Shown here piece after piece: positions 33,970 through 48,900 of a stretch of DNA of 64,000 nt. Each line of letters begins with the position of its first letter. Position 1 is the stretch's first letter. The notes beneath the pieces are model-generated. The model did not search any database. It saw only the letters and a program-made list of their open reading frames with translations, and had not been told where the DNA came from. A program made the translations under genes and the position numbers. The DNA lies in NCBI GenBank assembly GCA_963971575.1, contig OZ020611.1, forward strand, positions 244,676,654 to 244,740,653, written 5' to 3'. The DNA comes from Liopterus haemorrhoidalis (lineage: Eukaryota > Arthropoda > Insecta > Coleoptera > Dytiscidae).

Positions 33970-36900
33970 GTCAGTTTGATGCAGTTTTAATAAGAAGATT
34001 ATTTATATTTGATTTTATTAAGCAAAGGGGAATGTTATCTATAAAGATGAAATATTTTATTTATAATTTTTTTAATAGCAAGAATTTATACAAGACAACT
34101 TGTTCGGAATAAAGAAGCGATTAAAAAAAGCACATCCAAACCAATGAATGAGCAGAAAAAAAAAATGACAAATAAATAACAAAATTGAAAAGGGTGAATT
34201 GAAGGAACGACAAAAAATAAGTAGGGTGAATAGAAATGATGATAAGTAAAATTCGACTATATAAGAGGGGGGGGGGGGTTCTAACCCCTTAATCTCTAAT
34301 TGTCTACGTCACTGTTCTCTCTCGTTACTACTCAAACAGAATGTCATTAGAATAAAGGGATTTTTTGACTTGATCCTTCAAGATCAACCAAGAATCGGCT
34401 GAAGTAAGAGGACCATTTGCTAACCTCATTGCCAACTTACAACATAGGCGGCGCAACAAGATTTTGATGTGGGATTATTGTGTGGTGTAAGGCGTGTGTC
34501 ATAGGCTCACATCATGAATGTTTATGGCTTCTGTTTATAACTAGCTTTAGTACTATATAGGTAACAGTGGCAATTATTAACAACGAGAAATTTGAAATTA
34601 CTAGAGTATACTAGAGATTACCGGATTACTAGAGTCTGGCAAAAATATGCAGCGGTACTTTAGTTAGGTGTTTTTCGATAAAAAGCGGCACATGTGTTGT
34701 CCATAGAAATAAAATGTAATTATATATATTTGTAATGTGCCCTGCTGGCAAATAGTGTAGCGTATAAAAATTTAATATCTTATCAAAAACTGACCAATGG
34801 CAAAGGACTGACCGGAATTACCTATCTCGGATATAATCCCAAAATAATGAGGTGTCGTTATTAAGATAAGAATTCATTGCGGTACAAGTGTTTTATTCTT
34901 TTGTTTTTTGTTGGTTTTTTTGTTAAAGGAAAGTTTAAAATAGCACGCCTATGGCAAAAGTACCGTTGTATATTTTTACAGGTCTCTACTGATTACACAC
35001 CGTTATCATTTGCAATCAATGACAATTAACATATTTATTAATAGTAAACATATACCTAAGAATATCTAAGAACGTCCGCCATGTTGAAATATTTCATAAC
35101 ATTTTATCTGAATCAACGACTTATTGGTAATGCACGTATTAAAATAAACTAAACGAGAGCGTCCTAGGTCATTTTCGAAGTGTCATGTTGTTCAGGTGTC
35201 AATAATTGAATGGTGAAAAGTGAGACGAAACAAGCGTTACATGTGTTTTCTCAAAAATTTTATACTTTACCATTTTTTACATATTATTAGGGCTGTAGTG
35301 GAGGGTACACAGCGGTATACGGGGTGTGCCTTCTGCTTTGTTTTGAATAAATAGCGTGTAACCTATGATTTTTCAGGTTTTGATGCGTTAAACGAAGTTA
35401 TTCTGGACCTTTGACCCTCTGTTTCTAATGATACATGTACAGTATACCCTCTGCTGATTTTATGATTACAGCACTGCAAATTACAATAAGAATGTAATCT
35501 TTTAACAACGGAAGATTAACTAAACTGGGCGCCCTAAGAGCAACTTGTCTTGAGCCCCGCTCCCGGACAAATGCAATAACTGCCTTGACTAAAAATAATA
35601 ACAATAAAAAGAATCATACAATAGCGTTATTTATTAAAGAAACAAATACAAAAAATATATTCTAACAGAATTATTCTCACTTTTTTAGCAAAATTATCAA
35701 TAATATCTTCAGTCACTAACGTAATTTTACTGCATGATCTACGCACAATAGTTTATTTCTAATAACGACCTAGTGATTTTTGTAAAAATACAATTTGGCA
35801 TTGTGTTTTGGAAGTCCTTGAAGTACGAAGGTCCGTGGTCACAGGCACTATAGTAAATTCTTCCCTGGCTATCAGTCGTCACCGGCTGACCACGGCGCAC
35901 CACAACAAGCGGGATATTCAAAACAAAACTGACATTATTATTATTCTTGAATATTTAATATTATAAATTAATAAAGAGAAAAGACAGCATGAAGACATTA
36001 AAAAAAGTAAAATATTTAATCGGTATGTTATTTTTCTTTTATTTCTGTGAATTAGAGGGCCTCCGGGAAGCGAGGGCCCTGGGCGTGCGCCTCCTGCTCC
36101 TGACGGGTAACCCGCCCCCGGGCTGGGGGCCCCCTGTCTTAAGGGGCCCGAGGGGATCTCCTCCACCGCCTGTGCGTAAATCCACCCCTGTCTATCATTG
36201 CTCTATATTTACTGTACACTGAGTAAGTGCAGTAACTATGGACTACCATCAGCTCTATCAACAATAAAACGATACGGAATTAACGAATTACAGTCTTTTT
36301 ATTTGGAATTATCAGTCACGGAAGTGCCTATCTAGGAATCAAATAACAATTAAAATTACACGTTATATGTCCTTTCTAACAAAAAATAAAATAAAAAATA
36401 ATAAAATGTTGCATTGTATTAATATTCAGAGGTAATATGGCATGTGCCCTGGGCACACTTGAAATGGGGCGCAAATTTGTTAAAAATAAAATTTTAAACA
36501 AAAGAAAAACAAAATGGATGAAAAATAATTAATAAAATATTTTGGGAAAAAAAAATATTTCTACATTAAAAGTAAAATCTTGTACTTTGTTGTAAAATGG
36601 AAGAAAGTGTGTAGTTTCAATAACATGTGGTCAGAAATAAATACCAGAGGCAATTAAAATGTCAAGTGTCGCTGACTAATTTATCCCATCACGTTTCGGT
36701 TATTTACTGAACAAGCCCTAAAGCTGCGTTCAGAGCTCTTAAATTAGTCGACTATCACTAAAGGCTATGACCTGTGCACTGTTGATTGTCACTAACAAGT
36801 TTGTCATATGGTAACGCGAGCGACCGTTCACAGCTCTAAATTTAATACGTTATACGTTGTCGATTGTAGATAGTTTTCCAAACTTATAGTTTGTGAGTTG

Positions 36901-39900
36901 TTTTCATGAGACAGACATATAAACACATTGGCTATCTCAGTCTACATCGGAGAGAACGTTTATATTTCATGCCTTTACATAACCTAAGGCTGACAACTTT
37001 CCTAAATCGAAATGGGACACGGGACGATGTTTTTCTAAGCCATCATGAATAAATATAAATAAGGCTAGAGAAGCACTTTTTTATATTACCGTTTATTTAA
37101 AATATAGTATCATAGGTACATTCTTAACTAAAATATCTTACGGTAAGATATAGGTACAATTATAGGCCTATCTGTTTATATAAGAGTACCTTTTCAATAA
37201 TCAATCACTTCTTTTTGAAGAAATATTTTTCGCATGTGTGGAATATCTTAACTAGCTTCGGGTCGTTATTGAGAATATCTAAAAATCTCTCTCATTTGCC
37301 CATGTTGAATTTGAGCTGTAGCATGGCGTGTAGCGTGTCGAGTTTGAGCGCCGCTTTGTCTGCGGTCCACATTGCGTTCATTAACGGAAACACTGCCTCA
37401 GTAGGCGCGTTCGTTCCAGGAACAGTCAATAAATATTGTACAATCAACAAGCAAGTTTTATTTGGAATCGACTGTTCATCAAAATGTCTAAAAATGTGCA
37501 TCCATCTACTTTCAGTATCATAGCTGCTTTCCAGAGGCGCATTAAGCGGTGGGCGGACTGGGTGGCCGCCCGGGGCCCACGAAACTGGGGGGCACCGAGG
37601 CCTACATACAACTATTTCCATTCAATTTAAAATGGTAGAGGGCCCATTTTAATTTTACCACCCAGGGCCCTCTAGCAACTTAATCCGCCACTGCTGCTTT
37701 CTGCCCATTGCTTTAACATATTGTCATCGATGTAATTTGTCAACGGGCATATATCGTCAAATAAATCTTCTTCTTCTACTTTATTAATATCCTCTTGTTT
37801 CACATTACTTGTATAATGTTTCAGAGTTATTTTGACTTCAGCCAACAAAGGACGTTTTTTATATAAGATCCATGTAAAGGTTTGAAAATCTTCATATCGG
37901 TGAGCGTATTTATTCAAATACTGAAAGCAATTATTGTAACAGTTTCTGACGTGACCTATAAAGTAATTACGATCGATTGTAACATTTTCGACTAGACGAG
38001 TCAAATCATTTCTGATACGCAGAGGAACGTAATCTTTATATATAAAAGAGAATATTTGTGGATATGTCCGGAAATTCTAACCCACTTCCAGATATGGTAC
38101 CGAGTTGAAATTTGGCATACAGGTAGAAAATGCCTTCATCATAACTAGAAAAATCGAAAATCTCAAAAAAGTCCCATTAGAAACGAGAAATTAATAATTT
38201 TGTTTTTAATTATATTGGACCTTTGGAATATCTATTAAACCGTCAGTGAGAACACGGGAATTTCCCTTCAATATTTGGTTGTACAATTATATTGAGATCG
38301 GGAGTGTTCGGTCAAAATCGTAAATGGCTCAAATATGTAGGAGTGGGGACGCATTTAATCTCGGTAGTTCGTGCGGGCAACATCGCTCTGAGTACAGTCG
38401 GTAGAAAATCTAGCAATAGTAAATATGCATTTTAAAAGTAAGTTAAATTGTCGCGCTATTACTAGCCAAAATTGCAAAATAATTTCTTATATTTTGACTT
38501 TTATGAGGCTGGGGATCCTATTATTCCTTTCAAATCAGTTTTTGCTTGAGTGGCTGCTGCAACAGGCGTAACAAGAATTTCAAAAAAAAAATCTATCAAG
38601 GTGAACCCTCGAAATTTTCTTCACCTAGAAAAAGTGTACAAAAGGATCGTATGAAAAGAAATATAGACGATTTTGATAAAGGAGTTTTAAAGAGAACTAG
38701 ATTAGACCTGCATACAACAAAAAAAATAGTACCTACTCTGTCTACTAATTTACCAAAATTTTAAGGTTTCACGGGATATGACGCAGATCGGGAGACACTC
38801 CGATGGGAGAATTAGTATAGGCATCTTTAAAACAGTTTGTGGCCTCCAGAAATATGACATTTCGCCTTGAAAACGCTAAAGAATTATCTCACTTAAATTA
38901 TTTGTGAACAAGCACATATTTATACAATGGTAGAGTAAAAAAAAATATATAATTACACCATACTAAAACTATTCGCACCAAATCTAATTTGAACCCATTC
39001 CGACATGGGCCCGGTCTAAACCGGCTACGGCTGTATTTTTTCCGGTAGCGAAGCATCGGGTACACTGCTAGTCGTGTTATAAACTGTTTGTGTATTTGGA
39101 TCTCAGATCACTGAATACCTGTGAAACCTCCGTAAAGCTTTTCGTATCAGCCTCCATTAGTTTTACAGCATCATGAAAAATTGCCGATTGTGTGTTTATA
39201 AACCTCAGCCATATTTCGGAACAGTCATTGGAAAAAAAAAAACGAATGAAAGACTGCCGGACATTTATCTTGAGATAAAAAGTATGATATCAATGGCGTG
39301 AATATCTGTAATATTCGTTCTATCGCCGGAATAAGGGCCAGCCATCTCCTCTTGCTATATCCTAGCATTTTTTTGTAGTGTACCTCGGCAGACTTACAGC
39401 AGCCAGTACCCGTGCACCATCTGGCGACTTGTTACCAGTTATTGTTGGCGCCAATATTCATAGCGCTGGCGAGTGGCCTGTCAGTGCGGTGAAGTGAATG
39501 TGTGTAGTGCAGCGCCATGCAGGACGTGCGGTGCAAGAGTGAAGTAGAACAAAATGGACCATTGACTGAGTAACGTGTGGCGTGTTGCCATGAGCTCATA
39601 AAATATTCAATTATAGTTATTATAATGTGTTTGAGGAGTAAAATAAATTAATATTACGAATAATGAGCATAAATTGATGCACCAGTTATATTTTGATGAT
39701 GCGGTTAGTGAATTTCTGAAAGATACATCTATCAAGTTGGCAAGGTGTGAATGAGGTGACAGTTGTGACATGAACATTCGCAATGATTCATTACCTGGCC
39801 AGTCAGGTACACCCTGGTGGAGGACGCTGGGGGACTGCGATGGAGATATGCGCATGGCGATGATCCGGTGGGAGGCGGGAGGCCGGATACTCTTTGGTCT

Positions 39901-42900
39901 GACTGTACAAACCATTGGATCATTCTCGCAGACACAGTAGGTGTGCGCTCAATAAGAGAAACTCATGTCAAGTGTGACTTTTCACACATTTCAGAGATTT
40001 GAAGGTATGTATTAAGCAGTGGCGGTCGGTGAATAATTTTTGAGTATGCAATTACAAGGAATACACACGCTCGTGCTTTGTCGTTGCTATATTGCTGTTG
40101 AGCGATATAGTACGAGCTTGTCGGATCATACTAATTGCATACCCAAACATGTTTCACCGACCGCCACTGGTATTAAGTGATAACATATTGTAGGTACATA
40201 TTAAAGATTATAAATTTCCATAACTCTAGAAAGAATAAGCACGCGCTCCCGTCTAGAGACATAAAAGTGTACTTAACTATGTGATCCTTCATCCTTCCAG
40301 TTAGTGAGATAAATATTGTAAGCTCAGTGCTGCAAAATATTAGTTAACCTTTGAAATAATTACGAAATCAAAAAGGTTTATGGTATTATTCCGGGTGACA
40401 ATGTGCATTATTCAGAATGTTTCAAATTTATAGGTTAATCCTCGCGGGTTATCGGGTGTGTGACAAAAGATTTTTTTTTCACATGTTTGCAAGTCATGTT
40501 AAAATAAATAAATTTAAAAAAACTACTTTCCGTGCTTTAATCTACATCTTGCCAGTTTTCTTTTGATACCACGCAATACGTTTTCAAAATCAATATTTTT
40601 CGAAAACCTATCTGATCAAAAATTCCTGTTGGACTATTCAGCTTCCACTCATTTCGAATCATTCCATCCTTGCTGACAATTTTTTCAGATTTTAAGACCA
40701 ACTTCTATAGGAAATATGGGATAAAAGTATTTTTTACATTTTTTGCGAAAATGGTGTAAAAATACGCGTTCCTTTTTTTTCAAAAAGAAAAATAATATGC
40801 TTGTTTATCTATGTTATTAAAAAAATATTTGTCATTCGTTAAATACAAATTTATTTATATTTTTCGGGAAAGACGTTTTTACCGACCGCCAACATACCGG
40901 GTGAATTATTTAAGGAGCAACATACATGTTTCACATATAATGTTAATGAAGTGAGTTATTTCATTTGCAACATAGCAAATTATGAAAGCAAGCTCATATC
41001 CATGGCAACAGATATGCAATGGTTAATAGATATAATAGTTATTCGACATGATAAGTTCCTAGACGGCTAAAAAATAGTAAATTAGAAACAATAAATGAAT
41101 CTTTACTAGCTTGTTTATATTTACATCCAAACAAAAATAATAATGTTTATACTGCGTTCAAAGGTGAGTTTGCAGTATAGCTCTTATGGCAAATGGGAGC
41201 GCTGTTGCCAAATGTTGTAAAAGTGTCAAATGTGTCAATTAAAATAATATAAAAAAACTTGTATGATTTACAAAAATCAGCTCTTATAAAACTCAAAATA
41301 ACACTCAACAAAAACAAATGACCATTTGTAGAATACTGCGTCTTAACAGATCAGCGCATTTTAGAGCTGGCAACGTCGACAAGCAAGAAAAGGATAGCGT
41401 CATTATGTAAACCCATTAGAGAGTATGAAAAAGAACTACTCATTATGCCCTGTACTGCAAACTCACCCTCGAACGCACTATAGTAGCCAAGTTCAAAAAA
41501 TATTTAAAAAAATAATATTCTGTCTTTTCTGTGGATACGGTAAGAATTTGTTTTATGACTATGTTGCTTTTGAAATAACTCACTTCATTAACATTATATG
41601 TGAAACATGTATGTTGCTCCTTCAATAATTCACCCTGTATATAAGGGAGGTATTGTGATCATACCGATTTTGACATTTCGAGATTTCGATGGATCTCCAC
41701 GAATTGAGGTCCCTACATAACGTTTTGACTATTTTTATCATGATGTCTGTCAGTCTGTCTGTCTGTCGGTCCGTCCGTCCGTCCGTTCGTCTGTCTATCT
41801 GTCTGTCTGTGTACACATTCAGAGCAAATTCGGCTAAAAGGATTTTTATGAAACTTCATATTTAAACTTTTGACATAAGTGGCACGAGTTGATCAACTTT
41901 TGGTAAAAATCGGTTGACTAGAAATGGGAGTTTACTCGTGCCGATGTTAAGATTTTTTGAAATATTTAAGAAAGTTGCTATAAAAGCAATAACTAACAAC
42001 TTTTATTTCAGACAATTTTTGATAATCGAAAAATTTTTGAACGATTTTTCGAAATTTTTTCTAAGTATCTATTTTTTCATACTTATATGTAACATTTTCA
42101 TGGTAATGATAAATAATATCTATGTTAGAAAATATTAGGCCAAGTTATTTCTACTCTGCTGCTAGAATGTATTTCATACAAGTACTTTGTGATGGCGGTC
42201 GGTCCTGTAGTGGTCAAAGCTGATTTTTGTTTTTTTAGTTTCAGTATTTTCCTATACACGGGTCAAATAATTGTATATGTATGCAAAATTACAACTCTCT
42301 TGCAGTAGTCGTTTCGCCATAATTTCTACAGTATATAGACAGAGGCATGAGTAATGGTATAAGGGTTTTTTGGTTATATCCATAAAACCCTGGAAATACA
42401 AAAAAATATTACAAAAAATGTATTATTAACTGGCACGCAACGTCCATTAAATAATTTTATAAGTAATTTAATTTAGTTTATTTTGTATCATTTACGATAA
42501 TTTATTGTCTCACTACAAGGAAGAACTCAGTTTCAAAACACAGTAGAGTGTCGATTATCCGACTGTCGATTATTGGACATCCCGGAGCACAGTCACAATG
42601 TAGAACATAATATGTAATGTCGATTTGAAGAACATGTTCCATTATGTAAGTAAAGACAGTTTAAATCCGGTCATAGCAATGTTCAATTCCCAGTCCTGTG
42701 TCTGTATCACATCATGTACCAAATAAATACATACATGAACATTCTTACAATATTGTAAGTGATCTATACTCATCATACCTAATGGTCCGGGGATATCTAA
42801 CGAGGCCGGGAAAGAAGTAAATGTTTGTTTTTTACAAAGATTTTGTGGATGGTGTGTACGCAGGGTCGTCACGTGTTGTCGGCCGCCCGTGTGCGGTCAT

Positions 42901-45900
42901 TCGTGGGGCCGCCCTTTGCTATAGTCGAGCTCAATTTCCGTAGGTGTTGATGAAAGTATCAGTGGTGGAACTGTGGGGGGGGGCACGTCATTATGGCGAC
43001 CATCAAACCTCTAAATGACGTTAATATTTATCGTCTCGTCTCTCTGTACAAGACCGACATACTTAGTAGAAGATCCAGAAAAAAAAATCGGGGGGGGGTC
43101 AAAAATGAAGTTACGCCACTGGTATTAATGCAGCCGGTGTTTTGCAAGGTACTGTCAACCCTAGGGGCGCACACAGATTTTTGGCTTGGGGGGGGTCCAG
43201 TTATACATAATTTTTATAAACACAGGGCAAAATTTCAATTTCAATTGAAGACCAAAAAAAAAACGGTCCCCTCTTCTACATTTTAAGTGAAGAGCAAAAC
43301 AAAAAGTCCTCACTTCTCACAGTACGGGGGGGGGTCCGGACCCCTTGGACCCCCCCCTTGTGTGCGCCCCTGGTCAACCCTTCTATCTCAACAAAACAGT
43401 AATTAGTGATAAAATTAAATATTGTATTTGAGTTGGTCAATTACTGGGCGTATTGTTTACACAAGGTGTTGATTGAACATATTTACCTGCTGGCACTGCT
43501 CGTGCAGCGGCAAACAGGAGGCAGCCCCTGGTGGAGACACGCTCCTCGTAGTGGATGTTCATTGACTTACGCTGGGTGTACTGGGTGGCCGCATAACCGA
43601 CGAGTGACGTCACCACCGCCGCCCACTGGTACCAACCTGCAACCAACAACACACTGTCAGCACCATTGCCTGGACATCCGGCACTGCCCACTGCACTGTC
43701 TGTCTGTCTGTCTGTCTGTCTACCATATGTCAGCTATATGATGTTCGTGAGGAGGGAGGGGGGGAAGCGTGCGCTCGATATACACCGCATGGGGCGCTTC
43801 ATCCGATGGGGCGCTCCATGTGGTGATTCCAATTACTGTGGGCTTTTTAAACTCGAGGTTGATTTATGACAGATTCGCCAACACAGTCTATTTTTTGTTG
43901 TAATTATAATTGTAAGGATGGCTGCCTGCATGACGATCTGTGCGCATCATCAGCAGAAACTTATTTTCAATATATTTGCACTGTTGCAACGAGTCATTTT
44001 CGTTACATTTTTATTGTAATTCAGATCTTAAACATCATTTAAAAAATTCGTTACACTGTAAAACGGGCTTCAGATTTTATTTTATTTTTGTTAAATTTAT
44101 AAGTTGTCCTAAGGTTATCATCAAATATTTTATAAATAATTAAGATGTCACTTTGTCATGTTTTGAATGTTTTTTGTCATGTTAATAATGTGACATTTTT
44201 AATTATATTTGTTATATAAACATGACATACAGTTTCAATGGAGCAATCTATTGAAATGAAAATTTTTAATGACTTGATTGAATGATTGAGTGGGACTTTG
44301 AGATCAATTGTTTTTAGCACAGTAAAGCGGACTTATATAAGATATTAAATGATATAATATCTCGGCAACTGCGTAAACAAAAGAAAATATGTTTCATAAT
44401 TATTATTACAATACAAATTTGGCTTTTGATATTTATACTATCATATTTTGGACAGATTAGCCAACATTAAAAGCCATCACTTAATATGCGAGATGCAGAC
44501 AGGTATTATCTGTCTCATTTTGTAATACGTAACTAACAGGGAAAGTTCATTTTTTATGTTGTATATTGACAATACATTGATAATATTATCATAGTATTGG
44601 TTCACACGGATACGCCAAAGTCTGTTTACACCACAACAGTCACCAGAGTAACCAGATCTAGTTTCGTATTACAAATTGAGACGGATTATAACATTAAAAA
44701 GGAATAAGTATCTAGTTCCGCATGATCATGGGAAATAAACTTTAGGTTATATTTGCAATAGTAAAAATACTCTACATAATTAACACCAAAATAAATGTGT
44801 GTAATAAAAAATAAAGCGTTCAATTTGGTTGAAAATAAAATTGTTCAGAACAATTTAATTAATTAAAAAAGACTAATTTTTTTGGTTTTGTATTATACGT
44901 GTATCAGGCATTTGTAATTAAAGATAATTTCTTGTTACGTTCTATAATATATTGCCTTTTAGAGTGAAATGTGAGGGGGGGGGGGTTGAATGGGGGGGGG
45001 ACTACATCTACTAGGGCCGCCCCTGAATGTCTGTCAGCTGTAACTTGCAGCCTGCTCTGTGGTGTCTGTTCACCGGTCAGCATTTATAGTCCTATAATTA
45101 ACATTGCCCACTAACATATTGAACTGTCGACACTTTAACTCTGTGAATCTCTCTCATGAACAGAAGGTTGTTAAGTGACACAGGGCTGTTGTGTCTCTTC
45201 TTATTTCTTGCAGCGCTGCTTCAGCCACAAATCAACACTCGCGATCTTCAGTTTTACCAGTGACTGGTAATAGGCGGAGGTCGACACGAACTGAGCCACT
45301 TGCTTCTTTAATACTCTAGACTGTCGACAATTTGACTATTTTCATGGACAGAAAGTTATGCACTCTCTTCTTCTTCTTTGGGCACTGTCAGACGGGCTGA
45401 CTTTTGGCCTCACTCACATAAGTTCTCCATCTTGTTTTATTAATTATCAAATTTTTCCATGTATATCATATACCAATACTGGTTAGATCATCGGTTAGTT
45501 GATCTCTCTCTTTCTTGCGAGGTCTTCCCACTGGTCGACAGGTGTTCAATTTTCTTTCCTATATCTTTTTTACCATTATATTCTTCTTCATCCTCATCAC
45601 ATAACGTATCCACTGCGTTCTTCTACCTCTCAGTTCTTGTGTGATACACGGCCTCGAGTACAGTTCTCGAACATCTTTGTTCTTGCGGATTCTCCATTCA
45701 TAGACTGTAACTCTGAGCATGTCGAGAGCCGAAACTGCAGTCAGTGAAATATATAAATCTGTGAAAGTCAACAGAATGGTGTCATTTAACAACCTCCTGT
45801 CCAACACTGGTCACCTTCACATATTATGCTAAACAAGTCGTCTCTTGTATCCGCTCACTTCAGAATTATTTAAGATCAACACTAGTATGTTATTGGCTCT

Positions 45901-48900
45901 AATTATTAAGACATTGCTAATTCAGTCTATTCTAGAACCGAGATTCGAACCCGGCCCTTGTAAGGAAAATCATGCGACACTTCTACGGTAAGCCAGTGGA
46001 CATGAGCTTTCCTTCAAATGACAAATAAAATAATAACAATACAATTTGTAGCAATAATCACCCGCTCGTGAGTTCAGCCAGTTTGTCACAGTCCTTGTCA
46101 GTGCGTCCTCATTTTACATTCGTCCACCACCAAGAAAGTCCTCGAGATGGGAAATATATAATAACCCCTTGGTGCAATGCCGGGTCTGTCTGCTGGATGC
46201 GGAAATACGTCAAGCCGAGCTTGAGGCAAGGGAGCAACACGCGGCCGAGCGTTGTCGCGCAGCAAAACCACTTAGCTGCACGGTAATCCTCCATGCCGCT
46301 CTTTAAGTCTGAATTTGAATTGACCGAACATTTTGCGCGTTAAAAAAACGAATTACTGCACTGCGCATGCATCGGGATTTTCAATTAGACTGTCCATGAT
46401 AAATATCAATGAATATGTACTAGAATTACTGAGCGCCCTGTGAAACGCAGTCAGTGCCAGCCAAGGCCACACTGAAGCCTACCAGACACGATATGTTTTA
46501 AATGTTGTTTACTTTGTGCACGACTCTCCTAGTAATTGTTAATGTTAGTTTCATATTAAATATTCTGTTTATTTTAACAGAATGAGGAACTGAAAAAAAA
46601 TTACAAACTACTTTATATGATTTTTTTATTCCTAGGAATTGGGCACAATTATTATTTTTAAGAAATATGCTAATCACTTTCATATCAAGCGGCAAATACA
46701 TTCTAATGTGTTTAATTAAGTATTTTGTGTGATTCGCTTCCTTAAAATTGTGAGGCATATTGTGGTGCAATCGTCCAAACAAATACTATGTTTATACATA
46801 TCGAAGTAGAAAGCCTCACTAATTGGGTGGACCTATATAAAAGTTAAAATTTTACTGAGATGGATTGTTTTTATTAATGCAATTATTTTTAGTCATTACT
46901 GGAGATATTAATTTTTATTTAGGTTTATTTTAAATTTTGAAGAATGTAAAACAGGCGTGCACTCAGTGAGTGTTCACGGGCGTAAGCCCCCCCCCCCCAG
47001 TCTAAAAAAAAAATGTTTTTCAGGGACAAATTTTTCTTAAAACTGCATGTAAGTCTACTAAGAAAATGAAATAATTTCTGAGCCCGCCCGCAAGAAATTA
47101 GGTGTGCGCGCCTGGTGTTAAAGATGCCAAAATTATATTTTTAAAAAGTACGCCTACGAAACCATATTAACCCAATTAGAGCGTAAGTACGTCCGAACTG
47201 TATTTATTATATAAATATATTTTTATCGCATAATTGCACATTATTTTATGATACAATTCAACAGTGCAACACAAGTTTTTGTTAATGCGATTTATTGTTT
47301 AAAACAATTAAATATGTAGTGTTTATTACTTACTCGCTCCTTGTTCTTCTGCAATAATGTAGATCTGGAGGGCGAGCTGCGGCCAGGCCTCCAGCTGGGC
47401 TTCCCAATATCTTGTATCCGCTATCAGCACATACCTATCTTGGAATGTCTCCAGATGGTGTACCTTGTCCTGTGGGGGCGGGGTGTCCGGGGCGGGAGTC
47501 CTGCAGGGCGGCCACACACATCCGCCCAGGTAGGCGCGCGCAACCCTCCAGTTCTGCCAATACATGACTGGTACCTCCAGGCTCAGCGCCAGGTAGACCG
47601 GCAGCCAGAGCCAGTGGTACCACCTGCCTGTGTACCGTCTCCTGCAAATATAACATGCTGCTCATTCGACTGTCGGCAGTTTGACATACACATTCAGTGC
47701 TGGACTGGCCCGCCGGGATACCGGGAATCTCCCGGAGGCCCCTCACCTCAAATTAGAATATCAATGTTGGCTTGGCCCTATTAAGCAGTAGCCCGGCCCG
47801 ATTAACCACTGGCCTGGCTCGAGTCCACCAGGATTCCCCACACTAAATAAGTTCCCAGTCCAGCCCTGCCAGTATCCATAATACACCTTATAATTATATC
47901 ACTTTTTTGATTTAATTTTATATTGTTTTTTATTTTACTAGCACTATACTTTTACAGGATACTTAAAAAATAGCTAACAATCAAAGGAGCAGGCTGAGAA
48001 AAAAAAAATGTTGATTAGTTATTTTTTAATTTCCTACGCGTCCTGTAATTTTACAGGTCCTTAAGAAATGTATAACACGCCAGGGGCGGCAGAGAAAATT
48101 TAGTTTTTGTTTTGAATTTAAATAGATTCATCAAAATGGTTCAATAATATTCAGTGAAAACAAGACAAGAATGTTCATTTGTTTCTCCATAAGAACCCCA
48201 TCAATAGCATGTAAACAGGGAGGCCACGCCTGTGTAATCCGCCCGTGTGCAAACATTCACAAAGCCGCCCCCCCCATTACAATCAAAACCAAATTGCGCA
48301 CGTGTGCAAACATCCATGAATAATTGCGTTATTTAGGCTCGACCCTAGCAAAGGGCGGTTACATGAATGCCCGCACACGGGCGGCTGACACACGCATGGC
48401 CCGGCCTACACACCATTCACAAAATGTTTATAAAATAACAATCAAACTTCCTACATCCAGGCACATCGAGTGTCCCCCCCCCCCGAACCATCAGGGCGAG
48501 CGCGTCAGTGGACGGAGAGGAAGTGTCTCCCTCGCGACAGCTGCTAGAGCTGCCCGCTGCCCGGCAAGTATTTAAATGTTGAACAGCACTGATTTAAAGG
48601 GTTGTTAAGAAGAATTGTTTAGGTTATTATTATATTAGGTTTTAGGTCAATATGCCTGTACTGGTGGTAATGGGTGCGGGCAATTGGACACTTTTTATGA
48701 GGGGGGGGGGAATTTTTTTTCCAACCACAATAAAATAAAAAATTCTTATTAATAATATAACATAAAACAATATAATCAAAAATTCCTTTTGAATTATTTC
48801 AGATTACATCAGTGAGTATTATTGACAATATTCACAGATTTTTATGCCAACCCCTCTGGGAAATAGAAGGACGGACAAAAGCTTACAGGCAGATTCTTGG

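Larger units (their letters stand above)
37292..39236 (-). pseudogene. hAT-transposase-like gene, split by a MITE and a Helitron
   Basis: Three coding blocks lie in order on the minus strand. The first, about 39236-39085, reads EIWLRFINTQSAIFHDAVKL. The second, about 38032-37700, reads NYFIGHVRNCYNNCFQYLNK and FQTFTWILYKK. The third, 37531-37292, reads LLIVQYLLTVPGTNAPTEAV and FPLMNAMWTADK, the hAT dimerisation (hATC) region. Similar texts occur in insect hAT-derived proteins annotated as SCAN- or KRAB-like. A TAA lies just before the Helitron site. The gaps are exact insertions: Helitron 38033-39071 and hAT MITE 37532-37693. The remaining blocks are otherwise open, so the gene was fairly intact when hit. 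Confidence 0.7.
40876..42228 (+). mobile_element. Helentron-like family A copy A2 with nested MITEs
   Basis: Starts TTTTTACCGACCGCCAACAT (40876), interrupted at once by the TA MITE 40897-41637, then continues GGGAGGTATTGTGATCATAC. A (GTCT/GTCC)n run lies at 41746-41812. The copy ends GATGGCGGTCGGTCCTGT and a decayed hairpin at about 42205-42228. Confidence 0.75.

Noticed and set aside
36700..36860. MITE with GTTCASAGCTCT ends
   Set aside because: The two phrases are in direct, not inverted, orientation and no target duplication is visible.
45935..46010. Functional tRNA gene
   Set aside because: A and B boxes are present, but I could not build a cloverleaf with paired acceptor stem; a SINE relic is more likely.
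47695..47868. 8-bp target duplication for this MITE
   Set aside because: The flanks do not match; only the inverted termini support the element.
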